Part shown: one piece after another, positions 1 through 8,319 of the stretch
Position numbering within the stretch: the first letter of the stretch is position 1
How the letters are laid out: each line of letters begins with the position of its first letter
Assembly (NCBI GenBank): GCA_028875055.1
Contig: JAPPGG010000072.1
Span: forward strand, 1-51,031
Reading direction: 5' to 3'
DNA length: 51,031 nucleotides
DNA from: Chloroflexota bacterium
GTDB lineage: Bacteria > Chloroflexota > Dehalococcoidia > Lucifugimonadales > UBA3495
Made by a program: the position numbers and the translations under genes
Notes under the pieces: generated by a model
Told to the model about the DNA's origin: nothing
Seen by the model: only the letters and a program-made list of their open reading frames with translations
The model's database searches: none

Positions 1-73
1 TTTCCTGACAACCTTGCTCCTCCAGTTCGCCAATCCATCCATGCGATAGCCCTGTGCCGCGGCCTCGAACCTG
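1..73. other. Window edge, possible gene fragment
   Basis: Both strands stay open for part of this stretch. The minus strand reads through to the window edge without a stop and has an ATG near position 42. The plus strand ends in a TAG near position 96. Neither peptide is recognised, so this may be the edge of a neighbouring gene on either strand, and no product is called. Confidence 0.25.
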
Positions 74-102
74 TTGGCATAGCTGGGCTGTTGTAGTAAA
101 AT
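74..102 (+). promoter_or_regulatory. Sigma70-type promoter of tRNA-Glu
   Basis: TTGGCA at 74-79 and TAAAAT at 97-102 are separated by exactly 17 bases. The predicted transcription start lies about 7 bases downstream, only a few bases before the mature 5' end of the tRNA at 113. The position and the match make this a convincing tRNA promoter. Confidence 0.7.
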
Positions 103-112
103 GCTTTTGCGT

Positions 113-190
113 GCCCCGGTCGTCTAGCCAGGTTAGGACGCCACCCTTTCAAGGTGGAGATCATGGGATCGAAGCCCATCCGGGGTACCA
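113..190 (+). tRNA. tRNA-Glu (anticodon TTC)
   Basis: A complete cloverleaf can be drawn. The acceptor GCCCCGG (113-119) pairs with CCGGGGT (180-186), with one G-U pair at the end. The anticodon stem CCACC/GGTGG (141-145/153-157) encloses loop CTTTCAA, giving anticodon TTC at 148-150. The T stem is ATGGG/CCCAT (163-167/175-179). The 3' CCA (188-190) is encoded, and a short T run follows. It decodes GAA and GAG and could also supply Glu-tRNA for tetrapyrrole synthesis. Confidence 0.95.
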
Positions 191-313
191 TTTTCAACGT
201 ATAAACGTTTCGGCCCACCTCGGCTTCCCAGTCCCAGACTCCAAATCTGGATTATTGTCCGGCTGAATTGCTCGCCCATCGCGGCGAGTTTATTTGTCCA
301 GCCCCATACGGCC

Positions 314-1789
314 ATGACTTTGAAGAACGGCTTGCTCCGACTGAACCGCTTTCTTGGCAAGGCATCCCCCATTGCAGGCAGTCCCGAGGATACTGCGGAA
401 GCCGCCACGTGCCAGAACTGTGGAGCGGCAATTTCCAGGACCCGTCGCTGCCCCGCCTGCAATTATCCTACCAATTACCTGCCTGGCTGGGCCCTGTCCG
501 GACGGGACCGGCGCCTGATTACCCGTCGAAGAGTGATCGTCAGCGGCGTGATTCTGGCCGCGTTGCTGTTCGTCTTCTGGCTGAATTATCCCTTCCTGCC
601 CAACTACCGCATACTGTTATTTCACCAACCCACCACTGAAGCCTCGTCCAACTCACAACTGGGAAGCTGGACGATGGCAGGCGGCGACCTGGCCCAGCGG
701 AAGCTGGTCCCGACCGGTCCCGGGCTGGATTCCCTGCCCTCAGGAACGCTGAAATGGAGCGTACCCACGGGAGAGGGAACGCGGTCAGGGCCCATAGTTG
801 CCGATGGCAAGGTTTATGTGGGCGCTTACTTCCGAATGCTGGCCCTGGACGCGGAGACGGGAGAGGTCGCGTGGTCTCAATCCAGTTCCGGGCCCATTCA
901 GACTTCCGCTGCCCTGGCCGGCAACCGATTGTACGCCGGCTACCTGGACCACAGATTGCGCGCCCTGGACCTGGATACGGGGGAAGTACTGTGGGAGTAC
1001 CGTGCGGGCGACATCATAACCAGTTCCCCGCTGGTCCACGATGGAATCCTGTACTTCGGAGCATGGGATAACAGGCAGTATGCCCTGGACGCCGCCACGG
1101 GGGAGGAAATCTGGCTGTATGAAGCCACCGAGAAAATTGGCTCGCTCAGCCCGGTTTCAGACGGAATTATGGCGGTCGCCGACAAAGGGGGCCGCATTCA
1201 CCTGCTGAACGCCCGAACCGGGCAGAATCGCCTGGTTTACCGCACGCCCAAGTCCACAATTGCCCCTCCGGTCATCGCCCACGATCATGTTTATTTTTCC
1301 GCCGGTGGGCGCCTCTACGCCATTGATGCCCTGGAAAAGGAGGTCCCCGGCCAGTACCAGTTCAAGCGAGTCTGGGCCCAGCTCTGGCTCTGGCAGGTAC
1401 CCGGTGTCCCGCGTCCCGCCGGGCAGCAGGGAGGCCGCTGGCGTTTCTCTCCCGACGGGGCGGATTCCAGCATTGTGGGGTCGCCGGCTGTGTCCAACAC
1501 CCGGGTGTACGTTGGCGACCTGAAAGGCCGTCTGTATGCGGTAGATCCCCTGGCGGGGAAGGAACTGTGGCGGTTTGAAGCCCAGGGAGGCGTTTATGCC
1601 TCGCCGGTTGTGGCAGGAAATACGGTGTACATCGCAACCCAGTATGGCTATGTTTACGCCATAGACGGGAGTACGGGGCGTGAGCTGTGGAAGCTGGAGC
1701 TGGGGTCGGAGGTCAACGAGCCAATGGCCTTCGCCAACGGGACCCTCTATATTCGGACCGCCGACGGCGCAGTCCACGCGGTCGAATAG
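314..1789 (+). CDS. Membrane-anchored PQQ-like beta-propeller protein with N-terminal zinc ribbon
   Basis: The 491-residue product has three parts. A short zinc ribbon carries Cys33, Cys36, Cys46 and Cys49. A basic stretch then leads into one membrane helix at about residues 73-91. A long C-terminal domain is built from repeats of the type 'LYAVDPLAGKELW' and 'VYAIDGSTGRELW', typical of PQQ/BamB-type propellers. The topology suggests a cytoplasmic zinc ribbon and an exported propeller that may act as a scaffold or ligand binder. No dehydrogenase active site was identified, so enzyme activity is not claimed. ATG 314 lacks a good Shine-Dalgarno, so the exact start is less certain than the frame. 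A short coiled-coil gene follows 26 bases downstream on the same strand and may be co-transcribed. Confidence 0.85.
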   Translation: MTLKNGLLRLNRFLGKASPIAGSPEDTAEAATCQNCGAAISRTRRCPACNYPTNYLPGWALSGRDRRLITRRRVIVSGVILAALLFVFWLNYPFLPNYRILLFHQPTTEASSNSQLGSWTMAGGDLAQRKLVPTGPGLDSLPSGTLKWSVPTGEGTRSGPIVADGKVYVGAYFRMLALDAETGEVAWSQSSSGPIQTSAALAGNRLYAGYLDHRLRALDLDTGEVLWEYRAGDIITSSPLVHDGILYFGAWDNRQYALDAATGEEIWLYEATEKIGSLSPVSDGIMAVADKGGRIHLLNARTGQNRLVYRTPKSTIAPPVIAHDHVYFSAGGRLYAIDALEKEVPGQYQFKRVWAQLWLWQVPGVPRPAGQQGGRWRFSPDGADSSIVGSPAVSNTRVYVGDLKGRLYAVDPLAGKELWRFEAQGGVYASPVVAGNTVYIATQYGYVYAIDGSTGRELWKLELGSEVNEPMAFANGTLYIRTADGAVHAVE

Positions 1790-1815
1790 AAGCACCCCTC
1801 GGGAGGCCAGCCATT

Positions 1816-2190
1816 TTGGAATTGGATGAGAACACGTTGAAACAACTGTCTGAGACCGTCCAGAAGCTGGAGCAGGAAAACCGGGAACTCAAGGACGCTG
1901 TTTCCACCCTGCAGAAGCAGGTCCGGCAGCGAGAGCTGGACTCGGCCTACATGTACATTCATTCCAACTGGCTGTGGATTAGCTGGGTGCTGGTCAGGGA
2001 CCAGGACCGGGCGGGAGAGGATGCGGGCCTCAGGGAAAGGGCCAGGGCGGCCGAGACGGTTATCAGGGACCATCTCCCCAGGGGCCTGAAGTCGGTGCAG
2101 TTTGACCCGGAACCGATGCAGGCGGCCTACCGGTGGCGCATTGAGACTACGGTCCTGCTCAACCGCAACGGTTACACCTTCTTCGACTGA
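1816..2190 (+). CDS. Small coiled-coil protein of unknown function
   Basis: The start is taken as TTG 1816 because GGGAGG at 1801-1806 sits 9 bases upstream, and the longer upstream reading overlaps the preceding gene. The 124-residue product begins with a heptad-rich, charged helix (about residues 5-40) of the kind that forms a coiled coil. A tryptophan-rich segment (HSNWLWISWVLV) and an alpha/beta tail follow. It was not recognised as a known family. Its close position behind the propeller gene suggests a shared transcript. Confidence 0.65.
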   Translation: MELDENTLKQLSETVQKLEQENRELKDAVSTLQKQVRQRELDSAYMYIHSNWLWISWVLVRDQDRAGEDAGLRERARAAETVIRDHLPRGLKSVQFDPEPMQAAYRWRIETTVLLNRNGYTFFD

Positions 2191-2343
2191 TTCGGAGTCG
2201 GCAACCCTTGTATCTGGTGGGTACGGCCGCCTCGCCAGGCCGGACCAGCTTCCTGAAAGGAGCAGGACTGGCAGCTATTTTCAGCCGGACGGTATCAAGT
2301 GCCGGCTTGCAATCACCTACACAAGAGGGACAAGGAGCTGGAC

Positions 2344-2535
2344 ATGGCAGGAGACAAGCAGACCTTCGAAATCGACCTGAACCCCGACCAGATGGCTTTC
2401 GTTACGGCAATGAAGGACAAGTACAACCTGCCCGATGAGGGCAAGGCATTGCGGGTCATAATGGACTACCTGATATCCAATGCCGACGTGCACGAAACCG
2501 TATTCACGCAGGTCCGCTGCCTGCGCTGCGGGTAA
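2344..2535 (+). CDS. Small hypothetical protein
   Basis: ATG 2344 is preceded by an AAGGAG ribosome-binding site about 9 bases upstream, so it is preferred over an earlier in-frame ATG. The 63-residue product has an amphipathic helix-rich sequence with a 'GKALRVIMDYLISNAD' segment, reminiscent of ribbon-helix-helix-like small proteins. It ends in a CLRC pair four residues apart. The resemblance is weak and no DNA-binding role is claimed. It converges with the minus-strand gene ending at 2575. Confidence 0.6.
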   Translation: MAGDKQTFEIDLNPDQMAFVTAMKDKYNLPDEGKALRVIMDYLISNADVHETVFTQVRCLRCG

Positions 2536-2574
2536 CCAGGGCAAGCTCTTAATGCTGTGATGCCGGGGCCCAGC

Positions 2575-4155
2575 CTACCGGGAGGTGGTGAGGTCCATTG
2601 GCAGTTCAAGCGAGTCCGGCCCATACCACAGCAGGGTAAACGGCTCGGCGGGTAGTTCCGTGTACGCCTGGGCATCATTTGGGGCGAAGTAAAGGAACCC
2701 TTCTCTCACTTCGCCCATGACCATTCCTTCGAGGTTGATGGCTTCCGCTGGCAATTGACTAACCCAGAGGTGGCTCATTGCCTCAAAGACGTGGCTTATC
2801 CTCCCATGCAGGTCAGGGGGAGTGGACAGCTGGGCATCCACATAATAATTTCTGGGCCCCTGATCGTACCTGGCAACCACCCTCACCGGCACCCGCAGGG
2901 AGATTCCCGTCCTTCGCTGCGGCTCCCCAATTACCGTCAAGTCCATAAATGGGACCCCGTCTGCCTGGTCAAGAATGGTTACCTGGTCGCCTCGCATGGC
3001 CGGCGCCGCGTCAGGCAGATCCGACCAGAAACTGCCCAGGTCCGCGACTCTCTCCCTCAAGTTTGCCGGCAGGGTGGTCGGTGCGGGACGACCGTCGTTG
3101 AACACCGCTCGGGGTTCAGCCGGTGTGGACTTGCCGAGGTCTATTTCCTCCCCTTCGGTCGCCTCGTCCAGGAAGTACAGCTTCTCAAACGTATCTCCTG
3201 GATTGGTGCTGGAGCTGGCCTCGTCACAAGGCTCAAAATACAGGTAGTCTTCGAAAGTGCCGCCCTGAATCAGGACCAAATCCTGGAACGGATCGTCGGG
3301 TTCGCTCTGGCCCGTCAGCAAGTGACGCTCACGAACGCTGCTCCACTCCTGGAATTCCCCGTCCGAATTGGGGGGTGTCCTCAGCATTGCTCCAATTATC
3401 CCGCCACGGTTGTAAGCCCATTTGGAAATCACGCTGGTAATTCGGACCGGCAATCGGACGGTCTCCTGGTCAACTGGCTCCGGCGTCCCCAGCACCGTCA
3501 GAGCGAAAGGTGGCTCCTTGTAATGGAACTCAAGGAGGATGGGCTCTCCGATGCCCAGGGGCCCTTGTTGCGCCACGTCTTCCGCTAGCAAGTCCTCTGC
3601 TTCGTCCAACGAAACAAACCTGGGCTCGCCTTCTCGGGATTTGAAGACCCACTTGCCGCCTTCGTACTCGCACAGCAGCCTCATCAATCCGTTGGGAAGT
3701 ATCCTCCGGGACAGGTAATCGGGGTGAAGAGTCATGCCCTGGGGCCAGTAAGGCTCGCAACCGAGCAGGACCATCATAACTTCCAGCGGAAAATTTTCCT
3801 GGCCGCCGGTGCAGTTTACCCGAACCAGCGCCGCGTACTGACGGTGATCTACACGCGCCGCTGACAGTACCTCCAGGTAAGTCCGGCGAAAAGCGTCTGC
3901 CAGCTCCTCATTTACAGTCAGGCGCAGGTCTCGATAGTACTGATCAGCAATAATCTTCCAGGAGCTTTCAATAGCCCTGGCAACACTCTCATCGTTTCCA
4001 GCGCCCGAAAGAAATTCCTCCACTGCCTTTTCCACCTCTTCTGTCTCTGCGCCCTTGGGCGGCGTCGCCAGAATTCTAACACTAAGGTCGGTTGCTTTTG
4101 TGGGAGCGACACCGAGTAGTGGGGACAGGACGGCGCCCCACCGGCGCCACCACAT
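2575..4155 (-). CDS. Large protein with an internally duplicated module, function unknown
   Basis: The 526-residue reading frame is not assigned to any family. Its C-terminal half contains two alignable copies of one module, at about residues 216-340 and 402-521. Each starts with 'LTVxGxP', runs through a 'LRVPVR'-like strand and 'AxLxTPP', and ends with 'xLYFxPxDxA' and an acidic hydrophobic strand. The N-terminal 200 residues are helical, with a third short copy of the 'ILATPP' signature near residue 28. The N-terminus is basic and only weakly hydrophobic, with no clear Shine-Dalgarno, so the start may be wrong or the 5' end damaged. It lies downstream of the interrupted phosphotransferase gene on the same strand. 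Confidence 0.65.
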   Translation of the reverse strand: MWWRRWGAVLSPLLGVAPTKATDLSVRILATPPKGAETEEVEKAVEEFLSGAGNDESVARAIESSWKIIADQYYRDLRLTVNEELADAFRRTYLEVLSAARVDHRQYAALVRVNCTGGQENFPLEVMMVLLGCEPYWPQGMTLHPDYLSRRILPNGLMRLLCEYEGGKWVFKSREGEPRFVSLDEAEDLLAEDVAQQGPLGIGEPILLEFHYKEPPFALTVLGTPEPVDQETVRLPVRITSVISKWAYNRGGIIGAMLRTPPNSDGEFQEWSSVRERHLLTGQSEPDDPFQDLVLIQGGTFEDYLYFEPCDEASSSTNPGDTFEKLYFLDEATEGEEIDLGKSTPAEPRAVFNDGRPAPTTLPANLRERVADLGSFWSDLPDAAPAMRGDQVTILDQADGVPFMDLTVIGEPQRRTGISLRVPVRVVARYDQGPRNYYVDAQLSTPPDLHGRISHVFEAMSHLWVSQLPAEAINLEGMVMGEVREGFLYFAPNDAQAYTELPAEPFTLLWYGPDSLELPMDLTTSR

Positions 4156-4307
4156 TTCCGACCGGGTCAGGGAGATTGAAAAAATGCCTCGCCACCAAAG
4201 ACGCCTACGCCGGCCTCGGGGGCGGCAGCACCGGCAACAAGAGCAGAATGGGCATGGCCCGGGTCACGGCTGCATCAATATCGGCAAACGAACGGGGCCG
4301 CAACGCT

Positions 4308-4499
4308 TCATCCCAGGGTTTCCTGTACCAGCAGCAGCCCCTCGTGCAGCCTGTCCTCCCAGTCCTGGTGGGGTTGCCTGACCATGTTGGTGCACACCCG
4401 GAAGAGACACATGGCTTCCCGCAGGTCCAGGTCGGGACTCCGCCAGCCGAAACGCTCCAGCGCCTTGTCCCTGAACAGCCGGCGGTATTCGGCACAGTG
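4308..4499 (-). pseudogene. In-frame 3' continuation of the phosphotransferase gene beyond TAG
   Basis: Directly after the TAG at 4500-4502 the same frame stays open for 63 codons and ends in TGA at 4308-4310. The peptide (for example 'YRRLFRDKALERFGW' and 'REAMCLFRVCTN') looks like the helical C-terminal end expected of the aminoglycoside phosphotransferase fold. It has the amino-acid composition of a real coding region. This indicates that the gene was once about 406 codons and that the TAG is a recent nonsense change (for example CAG to TAG), a sequencing error, or a read-through site. Confidence 0.7.
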
Positions 4500-5528
4500 C
4501 TAGGCTGCTTCCGATGAGCCAAAGCGGATGGTCCATCGAAGGTGGGCAAGGAAATTGCCTACGTCCAGCAGTGGGTCCCCTGGGCCCGCTTCTTCAAAGT
4601 CCACCAGCGCCATGCGCCCGTCCGGCGTAACGATGAGCTGGTCGTCATAGAAGTCGTTGTGCGCGATCCCCTGCGGCTTCCACGTTTCGATAAAGGAATC
4701 CAGCACATCCGTAATTTCGTTGAGGACGATTGTGGTCTCAACATTTTCTCGGGCCACATTCTCAAACATGCGCCTGGCGTGCCGGTAGCCGCCCGGCAGA
4801 TTGTAAGGGGTACCGCAGTCCCTTTCACTCTCCAAGGCCCAGAGGGATTCGAGCCCTTTGAACAACGGCTCAGGGTCCGGCCCATTTCCTTTCCGGATGC
4901 TAACCCGCAGGTTCCTGCCAGGAATTTCCGACATCCACACCACGCCCCCTTCTTTCCAGTGACCTGCGACCCGTGGGGCGACAAAGTCGGAACGGCCAAC
5001 AAGCTCCCAACCTTTGAGGAAGGGGGGCAAGGAGTCCGGGGGAATTACCCTGACGAAGAAGCCCGCTCTCCCGATCCGGTGGCGCAGCACCGCCCGACTG
5101 GCAGGCCGGTACCTCACCACCTCAACCCGGGCCCGCCGGGCGCCCACCGCCAAAATGTGCCGGTTCAGCAGCTCCAGGGCGCCTTCGGGGTCTGCGGCCT
5201 TCTTCAGGCCTGGCAGTGAGTCATCGTCCGGAAACCTGGACAGCTTTATCTGCTGTCCCCGTTCCAGCTTTGCCACGACATGCTCGGAGGGCAGGTACTC
5301 CTCGGGATCCCATTCCACCAGGTAACTGATCATCGCCCGCCGGCCCAGGCTGTGGGTGAACTGCCGGATGCGGAAGGTCTGAGGAACCAACTCGCTGGGG
5401 CCAAATTCCTCCTGGTAGGCGTCCCAAAGCCACTCCGAATCAAAGAGCTTGAAAAGCTCGGGCAGCCTGGGATCCGAGGGAAACTCCACAACCGGATAAA
5501 TGGGGACGGTGGTCATCGTGCTGCTCAC
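4500..5528 (-). CDS. Aminoglycoside phosphotransferase-fold kinase, C-terminally truncated by in-frame TAG
   Basis: The 342-residue frame shows the small-molecule kinase signature of the APH/choline-kinase family. 'GIAHNDFYDDQLIV' is the catalytic loop, with Asp in the Brenner-type HNDxxxxQ/N motif. 'MALVDFEEAGPGDPLLDVG' contains the metal-binding Asp. Substrates in this family range from antibiotics to choline and sugars, so no substrate is assigned. The start may be GTG 5528 or ATG 5516. The frame stops at TAG 4500-4502, but coding potential continues downstream in frame (see the adjacent entry), so the active-site half is complete and the last helices are missing. It starts 5 bases after the stop of the gene at 5534, suggesting one operon. 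Confidence 0.8.
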   Translation of the reverse strand: MSSTMTTVPIYPVVEFPSDPRLPELFKLFDSEWLWDAYQEEFGPSELVPQTFRIRQFTHSLGRRAMISYLVEWDPEEYLPSEHVVAKLERGQQIKLSRFPDDDSLPGLKKAADPEGALELLNRHILAVGARRARVEVVRYRPASRAVLRHRIGRAGFFVRVIPPDSLPPFLKGWELVGRSDFVAPRVAGHWKEGGVVWMSEIPGRNLRVSIRKGNGPDPEPLFKGLESLWALESERDCGTPYNLPGGYRHARRMFENVARENVETTIVLNEITDVLDSFIETWKPQGIAHNDFYDDQLIVTPDGRMALVDFEEAGPGDPLLDVGNFLAHLRWTIRFGSSEAA

Positions 5529-5533
5529 AACCG

Positions 5534-5890
5534 TCAGCTGTTGTTATCGCTGTCAGTGTCGTCGCTGCCCGAACCAGCATCAGAAGAAGGCGTGGGGGTA
5601 TCCGGCGTAGGTGTGTCCGGCGTGGGAGTGGGGGTGTCGATGCCGTCGCTGTCCGTGCCGTCATTGTCGGTGGGAGTGGGGGTGTCCGGGTTGTCATCGC
5701 CCGAAAGGAGGTCATCGAACTGGTAGCTGGCGGAAACAGTGCGTGGAAGGAGAACGACCTGCTCCGGCGGACCGGGGACCGGAACAAAAGAAGCCAAACT
5801 CATGGCAGCCCCCAGCAGGACTGCAACAAGCAACTGGATACAAAATCGAAGGATACCCTTGGTGTAAGTCAGGAGGCTCATAGCCGCCAT
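5534..5890 (-). CDS. Secreted Thr-Pro/Asp-rich low-complexity protein
   Basis: The likely product (about 118 residues from ATG 5890, or 115 from ATG 5881) starts with a basic, then hydrophobic segment around 'LLVAVLLGAAMSLASF'. This fits a signal peptide or a single membrane anchor. The remainder is disordered: a proline-containing spacer, then tandem TPTPD/DTPTP units and an Asp/Ser/Gly/Asn tail. Such Thr-Pro-Asp tracts occur in cell-surface linkers and calcium-rich regions of exported proteins, but no function can be assigned. The longer frame to 6325 is not supported by composition. The phosphotransferase gene begins 5 bases downstream. Confidence 0.6.
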   Translation of the reverse strand: MAAMSLLTYTKGILRFCIQLLVAVLLGAAMSLASFVPVPGPPEQVVLLPRTVSASYQFDDLLSGDDNPDTPTPTDNDGTDSDGIDTPTPTPDTPTPDTPTPSSDAGSGSDDTDSDNNS

Positions 5891-6244
5891 CCAAGAGTAT
5901 TGGCCAAGAGTTCTTTGCGCTTTGAACTCGGTCCAGTCAAAGTATAGCAGAGAGAAAAGGGCTAAACGCTCTCCCGGGTTGGTTGTTCGGGGCAATCGCG
6001 TCTTAATGGGTGCAAGCGAGCCCTGCGCCTTCGGAGAGGACCAACGTCGGGTGCGCAAGGACTGCCGCCCGCGAAACATCTCCACCCTCCGAAACATGTC
6101 CCACAATATGCTCAAACGGGAAACCGGCCCGAAGGCGGGCATAAAGGTAAACGTCTGCAAGCCGATTGGAGGGTAGATTGCTTGCAGGAGGTCCTCCGCA
6201 GTTAAGGCGCGATTGCCCTCACCCAACAACTTCCTTTCTGGGTT
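5891..6244. other. Intergenic region without a supported gene
   Basis: Between the divergent low-complexity gene and the broken metallopeptidase gene I see no convincing reading frame. On the minus strand TATACT (complement of 5941-5946) could be a -10 element for the low-complexity gene, but no good -35 partner lies at the right distance. Confidence 0.4.
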
Positions 6245-7408
6245 GCCGATGAGGTGATGCTGGAGGAACGGCTGGGGCTGCCCCGTATGGAAGAAATAGC
6301 GCGGCAGGACCCGGCCCTGGCGCAAAGGGTCGTTGCATCGCCCTGGCTGAAATTGCGGAAGAGGACCTTGACCTGGCTAATCGCCTGGCGGATCTCCCCT
6401 GGCTTTCGGACGAGATAGTGTACTCCAAGGCCAGGGCCTTCACCATCATGGGCTCCCTGGCCAAACACAACGCCAGGAACATGGACCACCTCATCAGCCA
6501 GGCGTGGTTCCAGGATGGGCTTAGCCTGGAGGAAGCGGCCGTCATCGTCGTCTCCGGAGCCGGGTGCGGGAACGCAGGTCAGTTCCGGGAGCCTGTCGGC
6601 GAGAACCTCCAGGTACGCTCCGAAGTCCTTTCACTGCCCCGGGCGATGTAACCCTATTGGCCGTGAAGCGGGGGTGCCGGAGCCCCATCGACGACAGTGT
6701 TTTCCAGGGGATGCGCACCTCCATTACGGTCAAGTCAGGATCCTTGGGGCAGCCCTGGCCCCGGGACCTGGCAATCGCCCATATTGAACCTGACTTCGTT
6801 TCCTACACAGACCCCGATGGGTTGTATGCCGGGGAGTTCACAATCGTCAGGGATGAAAGCCTGAAGAATGTGATTTACCACGAAATGGCCCACCACTATC
6901 GCTTTGGCCCTGACTGGGTCAACGAGGTAGGGGCGGAATTCCTCGAGAGCCTGGTCCACTTGAGGGTGGATTCCAACGAACTGGCCGGGCCCTTGCAGCC
7001 CGCGCTGGGAAGTTTGTCCAACCTGGAAGTGCTGGACCTGGGCTACAACCATATCACCTGCGAAGTACCGCCAGCACTGGGCAGCCTGCCCAATCTCGGC
7101 TACTGCAGCTTGACGTGAACCAGTTGACCGGCGCCATACCCGGTGAACTGGGGAATCTCACCGGCCTGCAATACCTGGACCTGTCCTACACCGGGCTCAG
7201 CGGCCCGATTCCGGAGGAGTTGAATTTCCTTCCTTCAGATACCCAGCTAATCCTGGTGGATAGTGACCTGACCGGCTCTCTACCGGAGGCCTGCAGGGCC
7301 GGGATACAGTGGCATTCCGGGCCTCCCAGATTCCCGGCCCCGAATACGCCACTTCCTACCCGGGGGGCTGGGGGCCCGCCGGGCGTTCCTTGGCGGCCAG
7401 TAGGGTAA
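6245..7408 (+). pseudogene. Broken metallopeptidase (HExxH) / leucine-rich-repeat gene
   Basis: Coding character moves through the reading frames. It is in frame 2 from about 6245 (helical-repeat text such as 'IARQDPALAQRVVA'). It moves to frame 1 from about 6330 to 6630 ('AEEDLDLANRLADLPWL', 'ISQAWFQDGLSLEEAAV'). It moves to frame 3 from about 6635 to 7098, then to frame 2 again to the stop at 7408. The third segment contains the zinc-peptidase motif HEMAHH (6879-6896) followed by NEVGAEF, with a likely third ligand. The text then changes abruptly into plant-type leucine-rich repeats (LxxLxxLxLxxNxLxGxIPxxLG), which continue across the last frameshift near 7099. At least three indels are needed, so the gene is dead or the assembly is poor here. 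Intact relatives probably encode exported helical-repeat peptidases. Confidence 0.7.
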
Positions 7409-7899
7409 ATGGACCGGACTAATACCTGGATGGAGACTATCTCAACATCATTAACAGCAGCCTTCCCGGGGAGTCCACCGGGAAGAGATTGTGCCAGATT
7501 GCAACACTTGGCTGCAGGTAACGTGTGGGACACATTCTGCTGGGGCTGCGATGCGAGTCGTTTCCGATCCGCCGCTTCTGGAAATTTTCCAGGCCGGTCC
7601 TCTCTTGGTTCTCGTAATTCCTGGCAGGCTGTCGTGCCCATTCCTCGGAAGGTTACCTGGACCGGGCCGGGCCCAGGGGTAATTTGCGAATCCGCTAGGG
7701 CAGTGGCTGCACGCTGGCCGCTTGCCAGGACCCCCTCTCCGACGGCGGTCGGACACAACCGGGCAATTCAGGTTGATTGACGCAGGGAACCTGGCCAGTG
7801 TAGATTTGTGCCAGGTTGCTCCCTGGAACACCGGGATAACGGGCAAGGGGCAATCTCGGAAAAGACATCGTTAATTTCTCTTGAAGAGGAAGGCCAGCT
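7409..7899. other. Intergenic region with candidate promoter for the MaoC gene pair
   Basis: No reading frame here looks coding. A short peptide from about 7429 to 7519 on the plus strand (YLDGDYLNIINSSLP...) may be a remnant of the broken gene upstream. Near the right edge, TTGACG (7777-7782) and TAGATT (7801-7806) with an 18-base spacer make a fair sigma70-type promoter. It would drive the gene starting at 7900, whose GAGGAAGG ribosome-binding site is visible. Confidence 0.4.
7777..7806 (+). promoter_or_regulatory. Candidate promoter for the MaoC pair
   Basis: TTGACG, 18 bases, TAGATT. The expected transcript would start near 7813, giving a leader of about 87 bases before ATG 7900. Spacing and match are fair rather than strong. 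Confidence 0.4.
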
Positions 7900-8319
7900 A
7901 TGGTTGAGGCGGACGACAGAATTCTGCTGGACTGGGACGCGCTGCAGGTTGGCGAAACCTTTGACTCCTACGAGTATGTGCTTACCCAGGATATGATTGA
8001 CACCTATCGCCAGGGGGTAATGGACTCGGAGGCCAGCTTTCCCACCATCTCCCACAAGGTGGATGTGAAACAGTACAACGCGCGGTACCGGGACGCAGGC
8101 TCGGTGAACGCCCGGTGCGCCTTCTATTGCTACAATCCCCCCGTTCCCGGCAAACGAATAACGGTGCGAGCCTGGATTGCGGACAAATACCTGCGGCGTG
8201 GCAAAAATTACATTGTCACTGAGGCGGTGTCGGTGGACGAGGACGGGAGGCTGATAGACCGGGTAATTACCCACGAGCTGAAACAGCCGACGGAGGTGGG
8301 CAAGAAATGGGGGGGCTGA
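7900..8319 (+). CDS. MaoC-like hotdog-fold protein, subunit A
   Basis: The 139-residue product has the single-hotdog layout of MaoC-type (R)-enoyl-CoA hydratases. It opens with 'WDALQVGETFDSYEYVLTQDMI', of the N-terminal type, followed by strands around 'PPVPGKRITVRAWIADKY'. The classical hydratase-2 catalytic motif (GDxNPxH) is not seen, so it may be the non-catalytic partner of a heterodimer or a different acyl-CoA-binding protein. A GAGGAAGG site precedes ATG 7900. It overlaps the next gene by 13 bases, strong evidence for coupled translation and a complex with that protein. Confidence 0.8.
   Translation: MVEADDRILLDWDALQVGETFDSYEYVLTQDMIDTYRQGVMDSEASFPTISHKVDVKQYNARYRDAGSVNARCAFYCYNPPVPGKRITVRAWIADKYLRRGKNYIVTEAVSVDEDGRLIDRVITHELKQPTEVGKKWGG

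Noticed and set aside
234-250. Perfect anticodon-like arm CCAGA-CTCCAAA-TCTGG with CCA (Trp) right behind tRNA-Glu
   Set aside because: No acceptor stem, D arm or T arm could be drawn around it; treated as chance or a fragment.
4092-4517. 141-codon plus-strand frame between the kinase-fold and duplicated-module genes
   Set aside because: Overlaps the well-supported minus-strand continuation of the phosphotransferase; no coding character.
7451-7846. Possible minus-strand gene behind the LRR remnant
   Set aside because: No ribosome-binding site, composition not coding-like, no family resemblance.
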